Source: Bradyrhizobium forestalis
GTDB lineage: Bacteria > Pseudomonadota > Alphaproteobacteria > Rhizobiales > Xanthobacteraceae
Direction: 5' to 3'
NCBI RefSeq assembly: GCF_002795245.1
Contig: NZ_PGVG01000022.1
Coordinates: 1-64,000, forward strand
DNA: 64,000 nt
Part shown: positions 50,705-59,642 of the stretch, one piece after another
How the letters are laid out: every line of letters begins with the position of its first letter
Numbering within the stretch: the stretch's first letter is position 1
The notes under the pieces: generated by a model
Databases searched by the model: none
Seen by the model: the letters and a program-made list of their open reading frames with translations, nothing else
What the model was told of the DNA's origin: nothing
Made by a program: the position numbers and the translations under genes

Positions 50705-52513
50705 ATGAGTATGGCCACGACCGACACGCCGAAACCCGAGACGAAGTTCGATGCGGAAGCCTTCGCGATGAATGTCGCGCGGGCGATGGAGAGCGGCGGC
50801 AAGGCACTTGCCGCTTACCTTAAGCCGCGCGAGAGCGGCGAGGTACAGGATCGTCCACCGGCCGAGCTCGCCGAGGTCGTCAAGACCTTCACGTCGGTCG
50901 CCGAATATTGGCTGTCGGATACGTCCCGCTCCTCCGATCTCCAGGCCAAGCTCGCCAAGGACTATCTCGACCTCTGGGGCTCGGCGGCGCGCCGCATGGC
51001 CGGCCAGGAGGCCCAGCCCGCAATCGCGCCCTCGCCGCGCGACAAGCGCTTTGCCGATCCGGAATGGAAGTCGAACCAGTTCTTCGATTTCGTCATGCAG
51101 CTCTATCTGCTCACGACCAAATGGGCGCAGGAGCTGGTGCGCGATGCAGAAGGGCTCGATCCGCACACGCGCCGCAAGGCCGAGTTCTACGTCCAGCAGG
51201 TCACCAACGCGCTCTCGCCATCGAACTTCGTGCTGACGAATCCCGAGGTGCTGCGCGAGACCGTCGCATCCAGCGGCGAGAACCTTGCGCGCGGACTGAC
51301 GATGCTGGCCGAGGACATCGCGGCCGGCAAAGGCATGCTGAAGATCCGCCAGTCCAATCCGGACAATCTCGTCGTCGGCGTCAACATGGCGACGACGCCG
51401 GGCAAAGTGATCTACCAGAACGAGATGATGCAACTGATCCAGTATTCGCCGACCACGGAGAAGGTGCTGCGCACCCCGCTCCTGATCGTGCCGCCCTGGA
51501 TCAACAAGTTCTACATCCTCGATCTCAAGCCGGAGAAATCCTACATCAAGTGGTGCGTCGACCAGGGCATCACCGTGTTCGTGATCTCATGGGTCAATCC
51601 CGACAAGCGGCTCGGCAACAAGAGCTGGGAAGACTACATGAAGGAAGGCCCGCTCACGGCGATGGACGTGATCGAGAAGGTCACCGGCGAGATGAAGGTG
51701 CACACCGCCGGCTATTGCGTCGGCGGCACCATGCTCGCGACCACGCTGGCCTGGCTCGCCGAGAAGCGCCGTCAGCGCGTGTCGTCCGCGACGTTCTTCG
51801 CCGCCCAGGTCGACTTCACCCATGCCGGCGATCTCCTCGTCTTCGTCGACGAGGAGCAGATCGCAGCCCTCGAGCTGGATATGAAGACGGCCGGCGTGCT
51901 CGAGGGCTCGAAGATGGCGATGGCCTTCAACATGCTGCGCTCCAACGACCTGATCTGGTCCTATGTCGTCAGCAACTATCTGAAGGGCCAGCAGCCGAGC
52001 GCGTTCGACCTGCTGCACTGGAACTCCGACGCCACGCGCATGACCCAAGCCAACCATTCCTACTACTTGCGCAATTGCTATCTTGAGAACCGGCTCTCCA
52101 CCGGCACGATGGTGCTCGACAACACCCTGCTCGATCTCTCCAAGGTCAAGGTCCCCGTCTACAATCTCGCCACCCGCGAAGACCACATCGCGCCCGCGGA
52201 CTCGGTGCTGTACGGCTCGCAGTTCTTCGGCGGTCCGGTGAAATACGTGCTGTCGGGCTCGGGCCACATCGCGGGCGTGGTCAATCCGCCCGCCTCGAAC
52301 AAGTACCAGTACTGGACCAACGACAACATCAAGGACGCCAACATCGCGCAGTGGATGAGGGGCGCCATGGAGCACAAGGGCTCGTGGTGGCCGGACTGGC
52401 GGGAGTGGCTGGGCGGGCTCGATCCCGAGGAAGTCCCGGCGCGCGCGGTCGGCAGCGAAGCATTTCCACCGATCGAGGACGCGCCCGGCAGCTATGTCAG
52501 AGTTCGCGCATAG
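50705..52513 (+). CDS. phaC: Class I poly(R)-hydroxyalkanoate synthase
   Basis: Polymerises (R)-3-hydroxyacyl-CoA into PHB granules. The 602-residue protein has the lipase-like box GYCVGG with catalytic Cys338. The catalytic Asp is in REDHIAPADSV and the His in GSGHIAGVVNPP. The N-terminal domain (QFFDFVMQLYLLTTKWAQEL) and the core QYSPTTEKVLRTPLLIVPPW match class I enzymes. Monocistronic; no phaA, phaB or phasin gene is adjacent. The second ATG, two codons on, is an alternative start. Confidence 0.95.
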   Translation: MSMATTDTPKPETKFDAEAFAMNVARAMESGGKALAAYLKPRESGEVQDRPPAELAEVVKTFTSVAEYWLSDTSRSSDLQAKLAKDYLDLWGSAARRMAGQEAQPAIAPSPRDKRFADPEWKSNQFFDFVMQLYLLTTKWAQELVRDAEGLDPHTRRKAEFYVQQVTNALSPSNFVLTNPEVLRETVASSGENLARGLTMLAEDIAAGKGMLKIRQSNPDNLVVGVNMATTPGKVIYQNEMMQLIQYSPTTEKVLRTPLLIVPPWINKFYILDLKPEKSYIKWCVDQGITVFVISWVNPDKRLGNKSWEDYMKEGPLTAMDVIEKVTGEMKVHTAGYCVGGTMLATTLAWLAEKRRQRVSSATFFAAQVDFTHAGDLLVFVDEEQIAALELDMKTAGVLEGSKMAMAFNMLRSNDLIWSYVVSNYLKGQQPSAFDLLHWNSDATRMTQANHSYYLRNCYLENRLSTGTMVLDNTLLDLSKVKVPVYNLATREDHIAPADSVLYGSQFFGGPVKYVLSGSGHIAGVVNPPASNKYQYWTNDNIKDANIAQWMRGAMEHKGSWWPDWREWLGGLDPEEVPARAVGSEAFPPIEDAPGSYVRVRA

Positions 52514-52576
52514 CGGAATGTCCCGCGCTTCGTATAGACTCGCCTCAATCCAGCGACGACTCAGGGGACCGCCACT

Positions 52577-52975
52577 ATGACACGCGAATTGTTCTGGCTG
52601 ACACTGACGGTGATCCTGACGGGGGTTCTCTGGATTCCCTACATCATCAACCGATGCCAGGTTCGCGGGTTGAGCGGTGCCATGGCCAACCCCTCGCGGG
52701 GCGACAAGCCGCAGGCGGAGTGGGCGAACCGGCTGATGTTCGCGCATGACAACGCGGTCGAGAACCTCGTGATCTTCGCGCCGCTGGTGCTGATCCTGAA
52801 CGCGATCGACTATTCCACGAAATGGACCGTGCTCGCCTGCGCCGTTTATTTCTGGTCGCGCGTCGCACATATCATCGTTTATGCGATAGGAATCCCGGTG
52901 TTCCGCACGCTGGCCTTCACCGTCGGCTTCCTCGCCCAGGCCGTGCTGGCGCTGGCGATCTTCGGGCTGGTTTGA
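52577..52975 (+). CDS. MAPEG family membrane protein
   Basis: 132 residues with four membrane segments, of the MAPEG (eicosanoid and glutathione metabolism) fold. The conserved polar helix region is ANRLMFAHDNAVENLVIFAPLVL, followed by YFWSRVAHIIVYAIGIPVFRT. Bacterial members are uncharacterised; some have glutathione transferase or peroxidase activity. It starts 64 bases after phaC; the mini-OTCase starts 21 bases later. Confidence 0.88.
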   Translation: MTRELFWLTLTVILTGVLWIPYIINRCQVRGLSGAMANPSRGDKPQAEWANRLMFAHDNAVENLVIFAPLVLILNAIDYSTKWTVLACAVYFWSRVAHIIVYAIGIPVFRTLAFTVGFLAQAVLALAIFGLV

Positions 52976-52995
52976 ACGCGCCCGGATGCGGGTTC

Positions 52996-53370
52996 ATGCC
53001 TAGCGAATCCAGCCGGGACTTCCTCCGGTTTCAGGATCTCGATGCGGACACGATCCTGTCTATTGTTGCGCGCGCACAGGTGCTCGCGACCGCATGGACC
53101 GACCGCGCCATGCCGCAGAGCCTCGCCGGCAAACGCGTGGCCGTCATCGTCGATGATGGCGGACGGGCCGATCAACTCCTTCAATACCAGATATCGGCGC
53201 CCCTTCTCGACAGGTGCCGTCGCGACGTCATTTTCCTGCCCTGCCCGCCCGTGACCAGAGGCAAGGAGGTTAGCGCCACCGCGATGACCCATCCTGCATG
53301 TCAGAGCACGGCCGCGAAGGCTTTCCTGCTCCACGCGCAAAACGCGCTGCTGGAATGGGTCGCCGCATAG
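52996..53370 (+). CDS. Internally shortened ornithine carbamoyltransferase-like protein
   Basis: 124 residues that match the two ends of ornithine carbamoyltransferase but lack about 190 central residues. The first part, RDFLRFQDLDADTILSIV through SLAGKRVAVIVDD, parallels the enzyme's N-terminus; the carbamoyl-phosphate motif STRTR is replaced by a GGRAD segment. The last part, FLPCPPVTRGKEV to LLHAQNALLEWV, parallels the C-terminal HCLPxxRGEEV and HAQ-A helix. It cannot be an active OTCase as such. The open frame is clean, so it may be a preserved small protein. argC, another arginine-biosynthesis gene, lies 1.1 kb on. Confidence 0.65.
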   Translation: MPSESSRDFLRFQDLDADTILSIVARAQVLATAWTDRAMPQSLAGKRVAVIVDDGGRADQLLQYQISAPLLDRCRRDVIFLPCPPVTRGKEVSATAMTHPACQSTAAKAFLLHAQNALLEWVAA

Positions 53371-53590
53371 CTGGCAATTGTCAGGGGCGCTTGAGCACGC
53401 ATTCCGGGCGCGGGGTGGTGGTGCCGCGCTAAAACACGTTCCCGGACTGCAACCAAAGGTTGGGTCAGACATGAACTGTTGCCGAAGGATGACAGTTCGG
53501 AAGAATCGGCAACGCCCCGCTCTGCCAGCACGCTGGCTCGTCGATCCACAGCTATATTTGCCCATCGCAATTGATTGATTCGGGGCCGAC

Positions 53591-54358
53591 ATGAATTGGA
53601 AGATTGCATCCGCGCTCGGCGCGCTCTCGCTCGCAGCAGTCACGACATCGGCCAGTGCCGCCGATCTCGCCGCCCGTCCCTACACCAAGGCGCCGCCGAT
53701 GATCGCGGCGATCTATGACTGGAGCGGCTTCTACATCGGCGCCAACGGCGGCTACGGTTCATCGCGCAAGTGCTGGGACCAGATCGCCGGCTTCGGCGCC
53801 GGCGTTGCCGAAGGATGCCATGATGCGACGGGCGCCGTGGCCGGCGGCCAGGTCGGCTATCGCTGGCAGAGCAGCGCCTTCGTGTTTGGTCTCGAAGCGC
53901 AAGGCGATTGGGCCGACCTCCATGGCAGGAATGCCAGCGCCATTCTCGGCGTCGAGAACCGCACCCGCATCGATGCCTTCGGCCTGTTCACCGGCCAGGT
54001 CGGCTACGCCTGGAACAACGCACTGCTCTATGTGAAGGGCGGCGCCGCCGTCACCAGCGATCGCTACCGGGGCGCCGGCACCGGCGGTCTGGCCGGGGCG
54101 GAGTTCGATCGTGCCGACGAGACCCGCTGGGGCGCTGCGGTCGGCGTCGGCTTCGAGTACGGTTTTGCCCCGAACTGGTCGGTCGGCCTCGAATACGACC
54201 ATCTGTTCATGGGCCGGCACGACGTCACGCTGACGTCCAACGGCGCGCTGGCGCCTGTCGGCACGTTCTCGCGCACCGACCGCATCAAGCAGGACGTCGA
54301 TCTGATCACCGCCCGCATCAACTACCGGTTCGGCGGCCCGGTCATCGCGAAGTACTGA
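53591..54358 (+). CDS. Outer-membrane beta-barrel protein (Omp25/Omp31 family)
   Basis: 255 residues. Signal peptide MNWKIASALGALSLAAVTTSASA, then the family N-terminus ADLAARPYTKAPP and the first strand YDWSGFYIGANGGYG. Alternating hydrophobic strands continue to the final strand INYRFGGPVIAKY with an aromatic end, typical of an eight-stranded barrel. One of three such genes in the last 11 kb of the window. Located behind the mini-OTCase, ahead of a palindromic repeat. Confidence 0.92.
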   Translation: MNWKIASALGALSLAAVTTSASAADLAARPYTKAPPMIAAIYDWSGFYIGANGGYGSSRKCWDQIAGFGAGVAEGCHDATGAVAGGQVGYRWQSSAFVFGLEAQGDWADLHGRNASAILGVENRTRIDAFGLFTGQVGYAWNNALLYVKGGAAVTSDRYRGAGTGGLAGAEFDRADETRWGAAVGVGFEYGFAPNWSVGLEYDHLFMGRHDVTLTSNGALAPVGTFSRTDRIKQDVDLITARINYRFGGPVIAKY

Positions 54359-54384
54359 GGACTTCGCGCAAGTCGACGTCCCGT

Positions 54385-54432
54385 GTCCCGGCCAAGGCGC
54401 AGCACGACAGTGATGCGCCGCAGAGCCGGGAC
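54385..54432. repeat. Nested palindromic repeat between convergent omp and argC
   Basis: Arms GTCCCGGC (54385-54392) and GCCGGGAC (54425-54432), with an inner pair GGCGCA (54396-54401) and TGCGCC (54414-54419). A hairpin-forming element in the gap of two convergent genes, of a different sequence family from the other repeats. Confidence 0.7.
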
Positions 54433-54521
54433 CCAGAACGCCACAAGCAAAGCTAGAATGGGCCCCGGTCTGCAGCGCACCGCCAAGAGGCGCTGCGCTG
54501 CGTCCGGCGCACGGGCCTGCC

Positions 54522-55508
54522 CTACTCCTCCTCCGGCAGGCCCAGCATCAGGCGCATGTTCTGCACGGCTGCGCCGGATGCTCCCTTGCCGAGATTGTCG
54601 AGCCGGGCGACCAGCAACGCCTGGTGATACTTGTCGCTGGCGAAGACGTAGAGCTCGAGCATGTTGGTCTCGTTGAGCGCCTCCGGCTCGAGCCGGCCGC
54701 CCTTGGTCGCCTCGTTCTGCAGCGGCATCACCTTGACGTATTTCGAGCCGGCGTAACGCTTTGCCATCGCCGCTTGCAGGTCGGCGCCGCCAGGCTTGCC
54801 CGGCAGCGTGTCGAGCTGGAGCGGCACCGAGACCAGCATGCCCTGCCGGTAGTTGCCGACCGATGGAATGAAGATCGGCCGCCGCGTTAAATTGGAATAG
54901 AGCTGCATCTCCGGCAGATGCTTGTGCTCGAAGCCGAGGCCATAGAGCTCGAAGGACGGCGCGCTGCCATCCTCGAAGCTCGCGATCATCGACTTGCCGC
55001 CGCCGGAATAGCCGCTCACCGCGTTGACGGTGACGGGATAGTCAGGCGGCAACAGACCGGCATCGACGATCGGCCGCAGCAGCGCGATCGCGCCGGTCGG
55101 ATAGCAGCCGGGATTGGAGACCTTTTTCGCGGCCTTGATCTTGCCGGCCTGGTCGGGCGTCAGCTCGGGAAAGCCGTAGGCCCAGTCCGGCGCAACCCGG
55201 TAGGCGGTCGAGGCGTCCAGCACTTTCGGCGCTTGAGCCCCCATGCTGTCGACAAGAGCGACCGTTTCCTTGGCGGCATCGTCCGGCAGGCAGAGGATGA
55301 CGAGATCCACCTCCTCCATCAGCGCCTTCTTTGCCGCGGGATCCTTGCGCTTGTCGTCGGCAATGGTCTTCACCGCGACGTCGCCCTGGAGCTTCAGCCG
55401 CTCATTGATGCCGAGCCCGGTGGTGCCGGAGCCGCCATCGACGAAGACGGTGGCGGGCTTCTTGGCCGCGCCGGTGGTCGGGGTTTTCGTCGTCTCAGCG
55501 AGGCTCAT
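54522..55508 (-). CDS. argC: N-acetyl-gamma-glutamyl-phosphate reductase (type 2)
   Basis: Third step of arginine biosynthesis: reduces N-acetylglutamyl phosphate to the semialdehyde. 328 residues with an NADP loop VFVDGGSGTTGLGI and the catalytic Cys135 in SNPGCYPTG. The GFPELTPDQ and AVSGYSGGGKSMI segments match the shorter type 2 enzymes. Its start overlaps the paiB stop by four bases (55505-55508), so translation is coupled, though the two have no known metabolic link. Confidence 0.95.
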   Translation of the reverse strand: MSLAETTKTPTTGAAKKPATVFVDGGSGTTGLGINERLKLQGDVAVKTIADDKRKDPAAKKALMEEVDLVILCLPDDAAKETVALVDSMGAQAPKVLDASTAYRVAPDWAYGFPELTPDQAGKIKAAKKVSNPGCYPTGAIALLRPIVDAGLLPPDYPVTVNAVSGYSGGGKSMIASFEDGSAPSFELYGLGFEHKHLPEMQLYSNLTRRPIFIPSVGNYRQGMLVSVPLQLDTLPGKPGGADLQAAMAKRYAGSKYVKVMPLQNEATKGGRLEPEALNETNMLELYVFASDKYHQALLVARLDNLGKGASGAAVQNMRLMLGLPEEE

Positions 55509-56170
55509 GGCGCGGTCCTTTCGAGCTTGTTCGTATCGTTTGCAAAGAGTTGCGGCCGGGTCTGCCGCATCAGTTGGGAAATCTGCTTCGCGTCGGCATC
55601 GCCGTCGCTCAGCGCGTTGGCGATCGCTGCGAAATCGGCGTCGGATTTGTGCTGGTTCAGCTTGAAGCTGCCTTCGACCTCCTCAACCGTCATGACCAGC
55701 CCCACGATCGCCTTCTTCATCGTCTCGAGCCGGCCCGCCGTCATCTTGCCCGAGGTCCAGGGTTTTTTCGGCAATAGCCTGCTCTCGAACTTGTCGCTGA
55801 GCGTGTCGACCTGCACCGAGAGCTCCTCGTCCGACAATGGCCGTACCGGCCCGCTCAGATGCACCGACTGGTAGAGCCAGGTCGGCACCTGGTCCGGCGA
55901 GACGTACCAGTCCGGCGATACATAGGCATCGGGGCCGTTGACCGCGAGCAGCCAGGACGCATCGCCGCCCGCAAGCTTTAGCAGCGGATTGTGACGGGCG
56001 ACATGAAAGGCGGCCTGCGGCGTGCCGTCCGCCGCATAGGTCAAATAGAACGGCAATGGCGAAGCAATGGGCTTTTGGCCGTCAAAGGCGCACATGGTCC
56101 CGAAGCCGCGCTGTTCGGCGAATTTCAGGCTCGCGGCGCGGTCCTGCTTGAAAAAGGGTGGCGTGTACAT
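55505..56170 (-). CDS. PaiB family FMN-binding negative transcriptional regulator
   Basis: 221 residues. Family features are the N-terminal MYTPPFFKQD, the FMN-fold segments LPFYLTYAADGTPQAAFHVARHNP and the central VSPDWYVSPDQVPTWLYQSVHL. In Bacillus PaiB acts with PaiA on sporulation and protease genes; here it is translationally coupled to argC. Role in this organism unknown. Confidence 0.92.
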   Translation of the reverse strand: MYTPPFFKQDRAASLKFAEQRGFGTMCAFDGQKPIASPLPFYLTYAADGTPQAAFHVARHNPLLKLAGGDASWLLAVNGPDAYVSPDWYVSPDQVPTWLYQSVHLSGPVRPLSDEELSVQVDTLSDKFESRLLPKKPWTSGKMTAGRLETMKKAIVGLVMTVEEVEGSFKLNQHKSDADFAAIANALSDGDADAKQISQLMRQTRPQLFANDTNKLERTAP

Positions 56171-56397
56171 CGTGGTCTCCTGCTGGGCCTCCTTGTGGGA
56201 GCCGCCGGATCAGATCGCGCTGACAGGAGAGAAGATGCCGCGGATCGGGTCCAGCGGCAAAGACGATGATCTCAAACGCGATCGACCGCCCAAACCGCTA
56301 AAATGCGGCGGCGGCGACGGGCGAACAGAATGGTCGCGGCGTTGATCATGGCGCGCGGCTATAAGGCCAGATCCGGTTCCCGTCAAGGTGACCGGAC

Positions 56398-56928
56398 TCA
56401 GATCAACCGCCAGATCCATTCCATGATCTTCGCGAGCACGTCGCCGAACAGCAGGAGCACGGCCGACCAGATCAGGGCCGAGACGAAATTGGCGGCCTGG
56501 AAGCTCCAGTAGGGCATCTCAAAGATGCCGGCCGCGAGCGGCACGGAGGCGCGCAAGGGGCCGAAGAAGCGGCCGATGAAGATGCTGGGTATGCCCCAGC
56601 TGCGCACGAAGGCCTCGCCCCTGGGCAGCAGCTCCGGATAGCGCGAGAGCGGCCACATCTGGGCAACGTGTTCCTTGTAGCGATAACCGAACCAGTAGGA
56701 GACCCAGTCGCCCAGCGCCGCGCCGAGGCCGCCGGCGATCCAGACCGGAACGAAGCTAATGCCGCTCACGCCAATCAGCGCGCCAATGGCCACCAGCGCG
56801 CCCCAGGCCGGGATCAAGAGCGAGATGAACGCAAGCGACTCCCCGAACGCGAGCAGGAACACGATTGGCGCCGCCCAAGCCTGGTGAACGCGCACGAAAT
56901 CAGCCAGGGCGTGCGCAAATTGCTCCAT
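56398..56928 (-). CDS. DedA family membrane protein
   Basis: 176 residues with about four to five membrane segments. Conserved DedA features: LAFGESLAFISLLIPAWGAL with the family's E-x3-P pattern, GGLGAALGDWVSYWFGYRY, and IFIGRFFGPLRASVPLAAGI with the essential Arg pair. DedA proteins are thought to translocate lipids and support proton motive force and division. A possible FixK-type box lies upstream at 56994-57007. Confidence 0.92.
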   Translation of the reverse strand: MEQFAHALADFVRVHQAWAAPIVFLLAFGESLAFISLLIPAWGALVAIGALIGVSGISFVPVWIAGGLGAALGDWVSYWFGYRYKEHVAQMWPLSRYPELLPRGEAFVRSWGIPSIFIGRFFGPLRASVPLAAGIFEMPYWSFQAANFVSALIWSAVLLLFGDVLAKIMEWIWRLI

Positions 56929-56993
56929 CCAAAATAGCCTTCTCGCCCCGTCTCAAGGTGCTGCTCGATGAAAAGGACTGGTAAGCCAAGGAC

Positions 56994-57007
56994 TTGTGTG
57001 ACATCAA
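56994..57007. promoter_or_regulatory. FixK/FNR-like palindrome upstream of dedA
   Basis: TTGT-GTGACA-TCAA fits the FixK2 pattern TTG(A/C)-N6-(T/G)CAA except at the fourth base. It sits within a larger symmetric sequence (GACTTG-N8-CAAGTC, 56991-57010) and overlaps TGTGAC-N5-GTCACA (56997-57013). Its centre is about 72 bases before dedA and 200 before parE. Tentative. Confidence 0.25.
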
Positions 57008-57202
57008 GTCACAAAACCCGACATGGCTAAGGTCGGGACGTCAAATTGGCGGGAACTAACGGGCCTGCGGCGTAAAATCGCCGGGATTGGCTCCCAACCC
57101 ACATCGCCCGGCCCGCCCTAAGGTAACCTTTCCAAGTCAGAAGTGGCATAGTCGGCCTAACCGATTCGCCGCTTCCGCGGCCCTCAAAACGCATCAAGAT
57201 AT

Positions 57203-59245
57203 ATGTCCAAGCAGTTGAAACCCAAAGCGAAAGACGACTTTTTCGGCGGCGACGAGCCGAAGCCCCGCGCCGCCAAGGCGGCGCCGCGCGGAAGCGGCGG
57301 GGAAGCCGATTACACGGCGGCCGACATCGAGGTGCTCGAAGGCCTGGAACCGGTGCGGCGCCGGCCGGGCATGTATATCGGCGGCACCGACGAGAAGGCG
57401 CTGCATCACCTGTTCGCCGAAGTCATCGACAACTCGATGGACGAGGCGCTGGCCGGACACGCGACCTTCATCGAGGTGGACCTCAGCGCGGATGGGTTCC
57501 TGACGGTGACCGACAACGGTCGCGGCATCCCGATCGATCCGCACCCGAAATTCCCGAAGAAGTCGGCGCTGGAAGTCATCATGTGCACGCTCCATTCGGG
57601 CGGCAAGTTCGACAGCAAGGTCTACGAGACCTCGGGCGGCCTGCACGGCGTCGGCATCTCCGTGGTGAACGCCCTCTCCTCGCGTCTCGAGGTCGAGGTC
57701 GCGCGCAGCCAGAAGCTGTACCGCATGACGTTCGAGCGCGGTCACCCGAAGGGCAAGCTCGAGGACCTCGGCAAGGTCAACAACCGCCGCGGCACGCGCG
57801 TGCGCTTCAAGCCCGACACCGACATCTTCGGGGCCAAGGCCGCGTTCAAGCCGCAGCGCCTGTTCAAGATGACGCGCTCGAAAGCGTATCTGTTCGGCGG
57901 CGTCGAGATCCGCTGGAACTGCGCGCCCGAGCTGCTCAAGGGCATCGAGGACGTGCCCTCCGAGGCGACGTTCCACTTCCCCGGCGGCCTCAAGGACTAT
58001 CTCGCCGCCGCAATCCATGCCGACACGCTGGTGCATCCGGACATCTTTTCCGGCAAGTCGGGGCGCAACGGCGCGCATGGCGCCTGCGAATGGGCGGTGG
58101 CCTGGACCGCGGATGCCGACGGCTTCCTCTCCTCCTACACCAACACGGTGCCGACGCCCGATGGCGGCACGCACGAATCCGGCCTGCGCAGCGCGCTGTT
58201 GCGCGGCCTGAAGGATCACGCCGAGCGCGTCGGCCAGGGCAAGCGCGCGGCCTCCGTCACCTCGGAAGACGTGATGGTGGGCGCCGCCGTGATGCTGTCG
58301 GTGTTCGTGCGCGAGCCGGAATTCCAGGGCCAGACCAAGGATCGCCTCGCCACCGCCGAAGCGCAGCGCATCGTCGAGCAGGCGATGAAGGATCCGTTCG
58401 ACCATTGGCTGTCGGGCAATCCGAACATGGCCAACCGGCTGCTCGACTTCGTCATCGACCGCGCCGAGGAGCGGCTGCGGCGGCGGCAGGAAAAAGAGAC
58501 CGCGCGGAAAACCGCCGGCAAGAAGCTACGCCTGCCCGGCAAGCTCGCCGACTGCACCGACGCCGGCACCGAAGGATCCGAGCTGTTCATCGTCGAGGGT
58601 GACTCGGCAGGCGGCAGCGCCAAGCAGGCGCGCGACCGCAAGACGCAAGCGGTGCTGCCGTTGCGCGGCAAGATCCTCAACGTCGCCTCAGCCGGCAAGG
58701 ACAAGCTGACGGCGAACGCGCAGCTCTCCGACCTCGTGCAGGCGATCGGCTGCGGGCAGCTCTTGCAGTATCGCGAAGAGGATCTGCGCTATCAGCGCAT
58801 CATCATCATGACCGACGCCGACGTCGACGGCGCCCACATTGCGTCGCTGCTGATCACCTTCTTCTACCGGCAGATGCGGCAGTTGATCGACGAGGGCCAT
58901 CTCTTCCTCGCCGTGCCGCCGCTCTACAAGCTGACGCACGGCTCGAAGTCGGTCTACGCCCGCGACGACGCGCACAAGGACGCGCTGCTCAAAAGCGAGT
59001 TCAACGCCAATGCCAAGGTCGAGGTGAACCGCTTCAAAGGCCTCGGCGAGATGATGCCGGCGCAGCTCAAGGAAACCACCATGGATCCGCGCAAGCGGAC
59101 GCTGCTCAAGGTGGTCCTGCTGCCCGACGACCGCGACACCACGGCGGATTCGGTGGAGCGTCTGATGGGCACCAAGGCCGAAGCGCGCTTCGCCTTCATC
59201 TCGGACAAGGCCGAGTTTGCCAGCGAGGAGCTGCTGGACGTCTGA
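57203..59245 (+). CDS. parE: DNA topoisomerase IV subunit B
   Basis: ATPase subunit of the decatenase. The 680-residue protein shows the GHKL ATP site (AEVIDNSMDEALAG, VTDNGRGIPIDP, GGLHGVGISVVNALS), and the TOPRIM domain EGDSAGGSAKQARDRKTQAV with DADVDGAHIASLL. The marker QTKDRL-type segment distinguishes it from GyrB only by overall pattern; the short C-terminus without the GyrB insert supports ParE. It ends ISDKAEFASEELLDV, then a strong hairpin follows, and a diverged copy of this end lies at 59385-59435. Confidence 0.94.
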   Translation: MSKQLKPKAKDDFFGGDEPKPRAAKAAPRGSGGEADYTAADIEVLEGLEPVRRRPGMYIGGTDEKALHHLFAEVIDNSMDEALAGHATFIEVDLSADGFLTVTDNGRGIPIDPHPKFPKKSALEVIMCTLHSGGKFDSKVYETSGGLHGVGISVVNALSSRLEVEVARSQKLYRMTFERGHPKGKLEDLGKVNNRRGTRVRFKPDTDIFGAKAAFKPQRLFKMTRSKAYLFGGVEIRWNCAPELLKGIEDVPSEATFHFPGGLKDYLAAAIHADTLVHPDIFSGKSGRNGAHGACEWAVAWTADADGFLSSYTNTVPTPDGGTHESGLRSALLRGLKDHAERVGQGKRAASVTSEDVMVGAAVMLSVFVREPEFQGQTKDRLATAEAQRIVEQAMKDPFDHWLSGNPNMANRLLDFVIDRAEERLRRRQEKETARKTAGKKLRLPGKLADCTDAGTEGSELFIVEGDSAGGSAKQARDRKTQAVLPLRGKILNVASAGKDKLTANAQLSDLVQAIGCGQLLQYREEDLRYQRIIIMTDADVDGAHIASLLITFFYRQMRQLIDEGHLFLAVPPLYKLTHGSKSVYARDDAHKDALLKSEFNANAKVEVNRFKGLGEMMPAQLKETTMDPRKRTLLKVVLLPDDRDTTADSVERLMGTKAEARFAFISDKAEFASEELLDV

Positions 59246-59266
59246 GGCCGCAACCAGGCCAATCGC

Positions 59267-59303
59267 GAGACAGCCCCGGCCTAAGGCCGGGGCTGTCTCG
59301 TTT
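59267..59303 (+). terminator. Terminator after parE
   Basis: A perfect 15-bp stem: GAGACAGCCCCGGCC (59267-59281), loop TAA, and its complement (59285-59299), followed by GTTTG. The T-run is short, but the hairpin is very stable. Confidence 0.75.
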
Positions 59304-59384
59304 GAGGGGACGCGCGCATCTTCCCGCAATCGCCGCTTGGCGACTCGGCCATCGACTCACAGGCGCCAAGCCCGAGGCAGGATT

Positions 59385-59435
59385 GCCTCCATTTCGGACA
59401 AAGCCGAATTTGCTAACGAGTCGTTACCCGAAATT
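59385..59435 (+). pseudogene. Diverged remnant of the 3' end of parE
   Basis: 17 codons read ASISDKAEFANESLPEI, against AFISDKAEFASEELLDV at the end of ParE 140 bases upstream. Most base differences are at third codon positions and shift towards A/T (TCG GAC AAA GCC GAA TTT GCT versus TCG GAC AAG GCC GAG TTT GCC). No start codon or RBS precedes it, so it is taken as a non-functional fragment. The remainder of 59246-59642 contains the terminator and an AT-rich upstream region of the omp gene. Confidence 0.6.
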
Positions 59436-59642
59436 AAAACTCCGAAATTCTCTTAACTAATTGAAATATATGGATTATTTTCGATCACCGCGACCGCCCC
59501 GCAAATACCCCCGCACCGGCGTTTTCCGGCGACTGTGCCTGCCCGGCAACAGCATTTCGGCGAGAACCGTCTATAGTTCGGGCATCAGATGACACGGACT
59601 TCAGTGCGCTCGCGCCTACAGACCAAGGTTGGGGATTTTAAC

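Noticed and set aside
50518..50802. 94-codon minus-strand frame overlapping the phaC start
   Set aside because: It covers the phaC 5' end and promoter region and has no coherent signal or family; treated as shadow.
56235..56345. 36-codon plus-strand frame with AGGAG before its ATG, opposite to paiB
   Set aside because: Good RBS but low-complexity, Arg/Gly/Asp-rich product without recognisable features; left unannotated.
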